NCBI GenBank assembly: GCA_022575985.1
Contig: JAKSXM010000266.1
Span: 1,612,001-1,676,000, forward strand
Direction of reading: 5' to 3'
Length of the DNA: 64,000 bases
Origin: Anagrus nilaparvatae
Taxonomy: Eukaryota > Arthropoda > Insecta > Hymenoptera > Mymaridae
The notes beneath the pieces are model-generated. The model had not been told where the DNA came from. It made no database searches and was given only the letters and a program-made list of their open reading frames with translations. Of this stretch, positions 12,207-22,194 are shown piece after piece. Positions within the stretch are counted from its first letter, which is position 1; each line of letters begins with the position of its first letter. Made by a program: the position numbers and the translations under genes.

Positions 12207-12216
12207 ACCTGGACAT

Positions 12217-13530
12217 ACATATCTGTGGGCACAGGGAAAAAGAGCACAACTGCCAATTTCTGGGAAATTCAATTTTTTGTATTTTTATATTTATTAGTAT
12301 CATATTTTTCATATGAAATTATATTTTGGATTATAAACCTAAAATTTTAGCCAAAAAACGAATACGAAAAATGCTATACTTATGAAATTTAAAGTAAAAA
12401 CGCACAAGTACCTTAAGTTACGGAAAAACAATACAACTCCAACTTCTATGCAGAATATCTTCATTACCTACATAAAGATTGTATATAAGACAATATGTGA
12501 TAAAAAGAGAACAATATAAATAGGCGGATCTCTTGTTAAACCATAGTTTTGTATAATAAAAGTATAGAATTCATAATACTCTTATTTATAATTTATTTAT
12601 AAGATTAGGTATTTTATCTTAAAATGACTATTTTTAAATTACAAAAAAAAAATTAATCTATGTGTTGAATTATTGAATAAGATTAATGAATTTTTTTTTA
12701 TTTTTAAATTTAAATTTTTTTGTTTACAATTTTATAAGTCTGATTATTTTTTACATATTATAATTTACTTTTAACAAAATGAAATTGAAAAAATTTTAAG
12801 CAAATTTTATTTATAACTTTTTTTTTTTTTTATTTTCACTTTTGGCGTTTTTAATTAATTGTTCTTTTTTTTATTTTTACCATTATTTTTGCTCGATTTT
12901 ATCTTGAGTATTCGAAAAAAATTCTAGATTTCCGAATTTCTAAAAATTATCGAAGGGATGGTAATATTAAATTTTTTTTTTGAACTAGTTTAATGTGTTT
13001 TTTTAAAAATTTTTTAAATATTTTGTAAAAAGAAAAGAATAATTATTTCTTTTTGATAATTTTAAATAAAATATATCAGTTTTAAATAAACAAATAATAA
13101 GAAATTTTTTTTAATAAATGAAAAAATTGAATTCTTTTCACGGTAAAATTTATGCTTTTAAAATTAAAAATATTTTTTAATATTATTATAATATTTGAAC
13201 AAAGCAGGAAATATTTTTAAATGGGCGTGATATCCTAAATATTTGTCGCGACAGTGAGTTTTAAAGTAAAAACGCACAAATCCGATGGTAGTTGTGCCAT
13301 TGTTCTTTAATTTTGTTCTTTAAACCTGAATATTTTAATAATAAATAAATAAAAATGAAAATAATTATTCAGGTATTCACATTAAAATATTAAAAAAAAA
13401 AAAAAAAAAAAAAATTATGTATAATAATATATAAAATTTTAGAAAAAAAAAATTAAAAAACTTTAAAGCTGTTTTTTTATAAGTAAACGAAAGTGGCAGT
13501 TGTGCTTTTCTTCCCTGTGCCCACAGATAT
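12217..13530. mobile_element. MITE-like element with about 35-bp inverted ends
   Basis: The left end TATCTGTGGGCACAGGGAA, continuing through GCACAACTGCCA, is matched in reverse at 13488-13530. TA dinucleotides flank both ends, as for Tc1/mariner-type insertions. The interior is very AT-rich with no reading frame. A direct internal repeat (AAAGTAAAAACGCACAA at about 12390 and 13263) occurs near each end. It sits immediately beside the large foldback element. Confidence 0.75.
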
Positions 13531-14237
13531 ACAAATATATAAATAAATTAACTTTGTTGCAAATTTTGAGTAATACTAGAAGTAATAATAGAAGGCTCTT
13601 TTTACGATGGAGTAATACTACCCACCAAAACTAAAAGATTCTTTTAAAAAAAAATAAGAAAATGTTTTAATAACGCAAATCTGTATTTGAAATTAAATTT
13701 TTTCAGACTATATTTTATTGAAAATTTTACAGGTTATGACTATAAATTTCGATAATATTAAAATTTAATAATGCATATTGACTAGAATTGTGTTAGTATT
13801 AGTTTGTAAATTTCGTTAATACTTAAGAAGCAGCTTATTTTTTTTAAAAGAAAACTGCCACATGTTAAAAGTAGATGAGAATTTTAAATTTCTTTTCAGT
13901 TTGAATTTTATTTTCATATAATGAACTAAATTTTTCGGTTTAATTACTTGGGTTATATACGAATATTATGTCTGATTTTCGTATTGATGAAGTTTGGTCA
14001 CACTTAGGAAAGATGAAAATAACCCTTTTTTGCATATATTTTTCATTATTTTTATAATTTCAAAAAGCGATAAAGTTGACCCATTTGTAACTAAAATTCA
14101 ACTTTATCCGCGATGTTAAATAAATAAATTTTTGGTTAGATTACTCTGTTTTTCGTGGTTTTTAAAAAATTAATTAAAACAAAGTTTTGTCAGGAATACG
14201 TTAAATTGATTGAGAATGTAACATTTAATAATTTCAG
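13531..14237 (+). other. Intron sequence, no feature seen
   Basis: This is the AT-rich remainder of intron 5 of the BEN-like gene. I see nothing I can support in it. Confidence 0.4.
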
Positions 14238-14872
14238 GAAAAAAAAGATTTAAATATAAAAACCTCTTTTGAAAAATTTGAAGAAACTGAAAAAGAAGAT
14301 AAAGTCACTGTTAAAACCGAAAAATATAAGGACCCAATTAAAATAAAACTTAACGAAACACCATATGTAAAACTATCAGATTCTGATAAGAAAGTAACAT
14401 GTTTAAATTATTTCATATGAGTTTTTAAATATAATACTATTTAACTTTTTGTTTTTAACAGAAAGGTAACTATTATTATGTACATGGGTGTAAGGATTGA
14501 AAAATCCTTATGGCAGATTATTCAGAATTAAAAAATTCTAGAACTAAACAAAATGGAATAAAAAACTACGTATACAAAATTATGCAATTAGCATTAGAAC
14601 AAAAGTACATGAAAGAAAGAACCCTTACAGGCATACCTAGTAACGCAACAGGCATAAAGCCTAAAGAAGCTATGGATTTAAATTATACTGTTGCTATAAT
14701 TTGTAAGATTAGAAAAATATCTTAAATAAGTTAGTTAAAAATAATATACATTAATTTTCTGTAAATTATCTTTTCAGACGAAGTATATGACGTATACGGT
14801 GAAAATAAAGAAAATGAAACCGAAGCTAGAAAAGCTATACGTGGAAAATTGAACGCAGCTAAAAATAGCTAA

Positions 14873-15234
14873 AAAACTTATGTAGAAATTAAGATGTTAA
14901 ATACTTTAAACGTTTTATAAAAACAAATATTATTACAAAAAATTAATATAATATTTTTATTTAATGTATTAGTTTTTTAAGTTTTAATGTTTTTAATTTC
15001 AAATTAAAAAACTAATATTTTAATTACTATAAATTATTTATTGGTATTTATTATTTAAATTTTTATTATTAGCTATTCATTTTAGCCAAAATTGATATGT
15101 AAAAATTATATTCTGTATTTATTATTTAACAATAATAAAATTTTTTTAGTTTGAATCTTTATCTATAAAACTGAGAAATAATTTTTAATTATAGTGTAAT
15201 AATACAATTTTCATCAAATAAGCACAAAAGCCTA
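14873..15234. other. AT-rich 3' flank of the BEN-like gene
   Basis: An AATAAAA stretch near 15131 could serve as a polyadenylation signal. Nothing else is visible. Confidence 0.35.
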
Positions 15235-16150
15235 AAGATGCTTAATATTATTAGTTGGTATTTATTTTATCAAGCAAAGCCTAGTTTATAAGACAAAAAT
15301 CCACTTTGATCCAGAAGAGATCAATTTATACATCATTATTTTATTTTAAAACATTTTACTAGATATTATTTATTCTATCATTGAAGATTCATTTTTGCCC
15401 AGTTGGGCCCTTGGATGGCTAATTTTATCAGTTGGTATTTATTATATCCTGATAGACCCATTTTTACCTCTATAATTCATTTTCATCCTTAGAGATAGAT
15501 TTAATCATAAGGATTTCATTTTTGCCTGATTCGGCCCAATAGGACCCAGGATAGAGGATTTTATCAGTTGTTCTTTGTATTGTCCTGTTGGACCAATTCT
15601 GTATACTTACCAATCCATTTTTATCCCTGGGAATCGATTTGTACAGTGGGATCTCATTTTTTTCCAGTTGGGCCCAGTAGGACCCAGGATGGACGATTTT
15701 ATCAGTTGTTATTTGTTTTATCCTGTTGGACCAATTTTGTGTATATATAGTCCATTTTTATCCCAGGGGATCTATTTTTACATCAGGATTTGATTTTTTC
15801 CTGATTGGGCCTAATAGGACCCAGAATAGACGATTTTATCAGTTGTTATTTGTTTTGTCCTGTTGGACCAATTCTGTACACTTTTAGTCCATTTTCATCC
15901 CTGGGAATCGATTTGTACAGCGAGATCTAATTTTTTTCTGATCGGGCCCAATGGGCCCCTGGATAGCTAATTCTATCTGCTGATATTTATTTTATCATGT
16001 GGGACCCATTTTGTACCTCCAGAGTCCATTTTTGTCCTCGGTAACTACCTTTTACATTAGTTTTTTATTTTGGGCTGGATGGGCCTAATTGGCCCCTAGA
16101 GGTTATTTTTTACCTCTTTTTATAATGCCCCTGGCTATGTTAGGTACCCC
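15235..16150 (+). repeat. 137-bp satellite array
   Basis: Six to seven tandem units are anchored by TTGGGCCCAATAGGACCCAGGAT. The anchors lie near 15400, 15533, 15668, 15805, 15941 and 16078, a spacing of 133-137 bases. Each unit also has TTTTATCAGTTGTTATTTG, a TCCTGTTGGACC box and TCCCTGGGAATCGATTTG. Central units are most alike and outer ones decay. Short open frames across the array are by-products of the repeat. Confidence 0.9.
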
Positions 16151-16204
16151 TAGGGCCCATTCCTTACGTGCTAATTAGTGTTATATTAAAAAAAAAAAAA
16201 AAAA

Positions 16205-16325
16205 ATTTCTGTATACAGTGCCTGTATTCCGTGAAAAACTGTATACACGGCTGTATACAGGGCTGTATACAGGACTGTATACACACGTGTATACAGTTAC
16301 TGTATACACGCATGTATACAGTTGC
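16205..16325. repeat. Cluster of GTATAC palindromes
   Basis: About eight TGTATACA-type palindromes are packed into about 115 bases, spaced 9-30 bases apart, directly after an A run at 16188-16205. Open frames on both strands here are made by the palindromes. Confidence 0.85.
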
Positions 16326-16329
16326 TTCG

Positions 16330-16850
16330 TACGGGTTTGTTGACCTGGGTAAATTTCTAACACTTCCTCTGTAATAGAAAATTGTATTTATAGCAAGTTG
16401 ATTAATCACATAGAAAATATTTGTTGAATGCTCTATTTTTTACTTTTGAAAAATCTGATACTATATTTATCTACAAATAAATATATCTATATCTGTAAAT
16501 TAAAAAAAAAAATTATGAATCCGTTAGTCCCTAAGCGCACAATTTTTCTTTAAAGCCAACTACTTATTGGTACTGATTATTACAGTAAAGTAATTGAATG
16601 AGGTTTCGCTGGATGAAAAATAATTTGATAAAAAAATGATAAATCTTTGTATAACAGGTATTATTTTACAAGTGATAAATTAGTATGTTATAAAGTATTC
16701 TTTATGTGCATGGTATGCTTTAACACGTATAAAATAAAAAATTGTCTAAGCTTTCTCACATATTTTATCTTATAAAATTCTTATTTTTTATTGCAATACT
16801 TGATACAAGCCTATACTGGTCACGGGAAAAATAAAATTACTTTCCAAACT
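16330..16850. other. AT-rich spacer
   Basis: I see no supported feature. The sequence merges into a probable LTR to the right. Confidence 0.3.
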
Positions 16851-17500
16851 GAGATTGTTTAGTATCGGTATCAAGCGAGGCATAATTTATTCATTATTTT
16901 GATTTATTAAGTTTATCTCACAAGCGCCGAAAACTGGCATCTTTTACCGCCCCTTCGCTTGCCGCGGTCAGTCTTGCGACACGAGAAACACGACGAGCAT
17001 CGTTTCTTTTAACGTCTTATATAATTTTATAAAAGCACATTATTAATTATGCAATTTCTAGTTTATTTCAATGTCATACTTTTTTACGTTAATCTTCATG
17101 TAATAAAGTGCAGCTAATCAAACTTATAGTGAATTTATGTTTGTATTGTGTCAAAGCGTGTTCGTTTTGTTTTTATATACATATTGTGAGAGAGGTGACA
17201 AGATTTGACAGTTATTTTTAGTCAATAAACGTTATTATTTTTTATTAGTTAATTGAAAGTTTCATAATTATTTATTTTGCCTAATTTCCTGAACACGACT
17301 TTTATAGTCAAAACCCGCAATATTTTTCATGGTCCTTCGAGCAGGATTGTTCAGGAGGCAAAATTATAAGTGTAAAAATAATAAAAAAAAAAGTGAAAAC
17401 TCATAATTAAAAAAGTGTAAAAAATCGGAGCTAAAATCAAGATATTGAAATCAAGGTCAACGCAGAAGGTTCAAGATTTTATGATAATGACGTCATCATC
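16850..17500 (+). mobile_element. BEL/Pao-like LTR with leader, plus strand, truncated
   Basis: An AT-rich block with a TATATAA box near 17018 and AATAAA-like signals ends in CA at 17329. TGGTCCTTCGAGCAGGATT follows at once; this type of primer-binding and leader sequence is characteristic of BEL elements such as roo. A leader with GTGAAAACTCAT, also found at about 55400, continues to about 17500. No gag is seen. The LTR left border is not fixed. The element is opposite in orientation to the BEL pol at 18413. Confidence 0.55.
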
Positions 17501-17915
17501 AAAATTTAAAGTAACTATGCTCCGTTTCATTTTTGCTAACAGTCATCTTTCTCTCTCTAACTAACGCATCTCAAGAGGTCAAGAATCTAAAAACTCTTTA
17601 TTTTAAAACACGTGCTCTTCTTGGAACACAATACAGTGCGGCCTCGCTTCCAGTATGATTTCAATTTTTTTTTTCTTTCTTTCGTATACAGTCCAGCCTC
17701 GTCATATGGAGTTTTCAATTATATTGCATAACTTTAGAATTTTTCAACCTTTTGCAAATAAAGAACACACATACGCATTATACTCTCGTCATACGTCAAG
17801 TGTAGTAATATAATCAAGAAGCTACACTCAAAATAAAAACAAAAAAAAACTTAAAAAAAAATTTTTTGTTTTTATAATTCAATTTAATTTTTTTATTTAT
17901 TGTTAAATAATGCAC
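17500..17915. other. Spacer between two BEL fragments
   Basis: AT-rich sequence with two similar short boxes (AGTGCGGCCTCGCTTCCAGTATG and AGTCCAGCCTCGTCATATGG, about 17635-17710). I see no gene. Confidence 0.35.
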
Positions 17916-18128
17916 TGGTTGTGAGACAATAAGGGTGAAGGATGACTTGGATAAGGGTTAAGAAAACCACACTTTCAATTGGTATTTAACAATAAGATTT
18001 ATTTGACGTGTTATGTCAATCCAAGCCAAGCAGGCACTGAAGGCGCGAGCCGGCGAGTTCTCTCCCTTCTCTTACAACATATATACTAACACTAACCTAT
18101 TTACAAATATATACATAGATACGGAACA
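17916..18128 (-). mobile_element. 3' LTR of minus-strand BEL/Pao element
   Basis: Read on the minus strand, the block starts TGTTCCGTATC and ends CTCACAACCA, so it has TG..CA ends and is 213 bases long. It is preceded by a purine tract, AAGCCGGGAGAA, expected before a 3' LTR. An AATAAA signal lies inside. It is 284 bases beyond the pol stop. The matching 5' LTR is missing because the element is cut near 22190. Confidence 0.65.
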
Positions 18129-18412
18129 TTCTCCCGGCTTAATTTTTTATCCTAATAAAAAATTGAAAGATTATATAAAAAAAGAGTTTAAAAATTATAA
18201 AAATGTAATTAGAATAAAATTATTTACAGAAGTTATAAAAAATATTATTTTGTATTTTTTTTTTTTTTACTTTAAACATTTATATACAAATAATTGGTTT
18301 TAAAAATTAATTTAAAAAACATTTATTTACAAAACATTGAGCACAAGTACTCATTTAAACTTTCTAATACAAAAAAAATCAATTAAATTAATTAATAATT
18401 TTTTAATATATT

Positions 18413-21400
18413 TTATGAATTATTAGCATTATCTGATTTTTCAAGTAAAACCAATTTATGAACTGGGCGCTTCAAAATTGAACCAGCTGTCTTGATTTCA
18501 ACAGCCCTTGTCAATTCATCTGAACCTTCATAAATTTTGATCACGCGACCTAATGGCCACCTTGAAGGAGGCAAGGTCTCGTTCGAGACCAAGACTATGT
18601 CATCAATCAGTAAATTTCTTTTATTTTGTCTCCATTTTTGTCTTTCTTGAAGACTCTGGAGATACTCCCTCGACCAAGATTCCCACCATTCCTGCAACAG
18701 TTTTTGAACTTGCTTGTACCTTTCCATGGGGGGAATTTTACTACCCAAATAACTAGGTTCTGGTACGATAAAGGAATTGGATTGGGTGAGCAAGAAAGAT
18801 GGTGATAAAAATTGTCCATCAGTAGGAATGTCTGATAGAGGCAACAATGGTCTAGAGTTTAAACAGGCCTCAATTTGTTTGAGTAAGGTGTAGAATTCCT
18901 CAAAGGTTAAAGTATGATCCCCTAAAACTCTACGAAGATGGTGTTTGACCGACTTCACAGCGGCCTCCCAAAGACCCCCAAAATGTGGCGCACCTGGAGG
19001 ATTAAAAGACCAGGTTGTACCCTCGCAAGTTAACTTAGCCTGAAGTTCCTGCATATGGCTTGAAGAGGCCATATACAGTTCTTTCAAGGCCTTATCAGCT
19101 CCAATGAATGTAGTTCCCTGATCACTAAATAGACCAGTGCACGGACCACGAGTGGAAGTAAATCTTCGGAAAGCCGCCAAGAAATCGTCACTAGAATACC
19201 CTGTTATCAATTCCAAATGTATGGCTTTAGTAGCCATACAAACAAAGATCCCGATGTAAGCTTTGTAAGTAGCTGATCCCCTGCCTCTGTACCTTAAAAT
19301 TTTATAGGGACCCGCATAATCTATTCCTGTATTTAGAAAGGGTTTTTCGGGACGCTGCACTCTACTTGGGGGTAGAGTACCCATTTTTTGCTGAACAAGG
19401 TTAGCCTTGTATCTTATGCATTCATGACATTTAAAAATATAACTTCTTACTAAGTTTCTGCCATTGATAAGCCAAAACTCCTGTCTAAGGGTAGCTAGTG
19501 TGAGGGTAACACCACCATGTAAAGTTTTTTGATGATAGTATCTAATTAGTAATTTTGAAAGAGCACAATTTTTAGGAATGATCAGGGGATGTTTTTGTTC
19601 ATGAGACAATAATGAATTATGAATTCGACCCCCTACTCTTAAAAGATTATCTTCTAGAAAAGGGTCTAATTTTAAGATGTCTGAAGATTTTATTAGATTG
19701 AAGCCATTTTTTAAAGTATTCGCTTCATTTTTAAAGTGAGCAAGCTGAGTAGTGTAAACCCAAAAAAGTTTAGCTCTGTTAATTTCAAAAACATTAACAA
19801 ATTTATTACTATTAGATTCAGAAAAATTGAACCAAGAAAATTGAAAAATTGGTAATTTTGATATTATTTTCTCAAATTTGTTTATGTTTTTTGCCTTAAC
19901 TTTAATTAATAACTTTGACAGAAATCGAAAAACTAAAGCAGTCACTCTCAATAAACGAAGAAGCTCTGAATATTTAGACACTAGGTCCCAAACTTTATCA
20001 TATTTGATTTTTTCAATGTGTACCACGTGAGCAGTAACTAAATTTATTGACTTGCTTTGAAAAGCATTTTTATCTGAAGCGAAGTTAAAATTTTTCTTCA
20101 TTCGGTCATTTCCCTGCCACCACAAAGAAAAATTTTGCATCTGTTCTGGGGATATGCCTCTTGAAGCGCAGTTTGCAGGGTTTTCATGAGTCCTGACATG
20201 GCTCCAGAATGCTTCAGGAACCTTATTATGAATTTTTGAACAACGGTTTCTAATAAAAACCGACGACCATTTGGAAGGATGTTCTCGTAACCAAAAGAGA
20301 ACATCTTGCGAGTCTGTGAAAAGGAAAATTTCAGAAGATGGTAAATCCAAAGCTCTTAGTAATTTGACAGTCAATCTTGCTAATAGTAATGCCGAGCAAA
20401 GCTCTAATTTAGGGATTGAGTGCATAGGCTTTACAGGGGAGACTTTGGATTGGATAGCCTGTAGTAGACGAATTTCAGTTTTATTTTGAAACGTTGTTTT
20501 TAAGTAAACGCATGCTGCGTATGCCATTTGAGAAGCATCACAAAAGCCAAAAATCTCATATTTAGCGTCAGGTACAAAACCTAGCCAACGTGGAATACGA
20601 ATTGAGTTAATAGCAGTTAGCGCTTGATACCAACTTAAAAATTCACCACTAAGAGAAATTGTCAGTTTATCATCCCATTTTACTTTTTTAATCCATAACT
20701 TTTGCATAAATGCTTTACCTGTTATCAAAACCGGAGACAAATACCCCAATGGGTCAAACAACTTGGAAATACTGGACAATACATTTCTCTTAGTAATGTC
20801 TTTCTCAAATTGGTCGAGCTCGATATTGAATGTAAAATAATCCTCTTTAGGATTCCAATTAAGGCCTAATAACGAAAAATAAGAGTTAGATGCATTAACA
20901 CCGGCTTTTGTATCGTCAGGAAAGTTTAATAATGCATCATCATTAGACATCCATTTATGAAGTTCGAATCCAGCACATTTGCAAATATTAATGAGTTGCT
21001 GCTGTTTTTCAAGAGCTTCTGGCAAAGAATAACCTCCCGAAAGGGTATCATCCATGTAAGTCTCAGAATTGAGTACTTCTGAGCCGAGGGGATATTTTTC
21101 GCCTTCATCAATAGCTAACTGCTTAGTGACCCTAATAGCATGATAAGGACTACTAACAACCCCATAAGTAACAGTATTTAGTGAATAAGCCTGTATTTTA
21201 TCACTACTATTCTCACGCCATAGAATCTGTCGATACTTACGATCTTCTGGGTGAATGAGGATTTGGCGATAAATTTGCTTAATGTCACTGACAAAAACAT
21301 ATTGATATTTCATCCAGTGTATCAATAGTTCAGCCAAGTCGGGCAATAAATTTGGCCCTGTATGCAAAAGGCTATTTAATGATATACCATCGTAATCATT

Positions 21401-22187
21401 GGCTGAACCATTGAACACTGTTCGAAGTTTAGGTTTCAAAGAATTTTTTTTGAGAATGCCATGATGGGGGAGAAAATAATACAAAATGAAATCAACAATA
21501 TGACATGTTTTTCCCATATGACCTGTGTCCTCATAATCCTTCATAAATTCAATATACAGATTTTTTTAAATCGGATCAGCGACAAAACGCTTTTTCCATG
21601 CGCAACAGCATCTTTTCAGCAATAGAAAAAGAGCCTGGGAATTTCATATTTTCAGGATCGCGTTTAAAAGGCAAACGTACCATATATCTACCTTCAGGGT
21701 TTCTAGAATAAGTTCTGAGAAAATGGTCTTCGCACTCTTGCTCATCCGGATTAAGCAATTTTGAGGGCTCATCGAAGATTTCCTCTTGTCTCCAAAAACG
21801 CTCTAGATCGAAGGAAAGAGTAGATTCGGCGTCTGAAGTCACCGATATGTTAGAAGCAGACCCAATGCCTGCATTACCTGAAATGACCCAGCCTAATTTA
21901 GTATTCATAGCTATCGGATCATTCAGAGCGCCTTTTCTAATCCCTTCCTCAATAATAGAAGCGTGGGTAGAGGCACTAAGTAAAATTTTGATTTGACCTC
22001 GCTTGTCGAAATTCGGATCAGCTAATAACAGGCCAGAGATATGATCTAATTCTTTACATCCTTTACTGGCTGTTGGTGAGTACGAAGATACCTTTGAAAT
22101 AACGAAGGCTAAAACTTCGATTGAAAAGTCCGAAAGAAAGTGAGGTTTAATATGGAAGTCAGTGGCAAAATAGATGCCGTTAATCAT
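18413..22187 (-). pseudogene. pol: BEL/Pao retrotransposon pol (protease end, RT, RNase H, integrase)
   Basis: Two frames make up the polyprotein: 22187-21576 (203 aa, protease end and start of RT) and 21544-18413 (1043 aa). They show the RT with an ETYMDDTLSG active site near 21060, then a BEL-type RNase H. The integrase has a zinc-binding HH..CC segment near 19530-19400 and a DDE core seen as TGIDYAG, SDQGTTF and PHFGGLWE near 18970. The downstream 1043-aa frame is uninterrupted, so decay is recent. Between 21576 and 21544 there is a frameshift plus one stop. The N-terminal gag and most of protease are missing at the junction with the P-like element. RT and integrase together would copy and insert the element. 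Confidence 0.9.
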
Positions 22188-22194
22188 TTCATAG

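Larger units (their letters stand above)
6134..14872 (+). pseudogene. Eight-exon coiled-coil and BEN-domain-like gene with two in-frame stops
   Basis: Exons at 6134-6410, 6867-7003, 7375-7464, 7546-7876, 9617-9759, 14238-14393, 14462-14702 and 14778-14872 join in frame with GT..AG borders, about 490 codons in all. Exon 4 encodes a long heptad coiled coil (LQKQISYFKLEKKEL and following). Exons 7-8 resemble a BEN domain: an LTGIPSN-type turn and a C-terminal helix rich in charged residues. BEN domains bind DNA or chromatin partners and often follow a coiled coil. Two stops interrupt the frame: TAA at 7450-7452 in exon 3 and TGA at 14498-14500 in exon 7. Exon 3 is phase 0 at both ends and 90 bases long, so skipping it would keep the frame; the exon 7 stop is harder to escape. 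The gene is divergent from the acidic gene at 5300. Splice structure is strong, the BEN call moderate. Confidence 0.6.

Noticed and set aside
15568..15793. Two overlapping 60-70 aa frames
   Set aside because: They are translations of the 137-bp satellite and recur with each unit.
16164..16409. Small Cys/Tyr-rich proteins on both strands
   Set aside because: The residues arise from translating the GTATAC palindromes in several frames.
18553..20489. Plus-strand frames of 67-72 aa
   Set aside because: They are antisense shadows of the BEL pol frame.
17916..22187. Intact BEL element
   Set aside because: It lacks the 5' LTR, gag and most of protease and has a frameshift plus stop at about 21545-21576.
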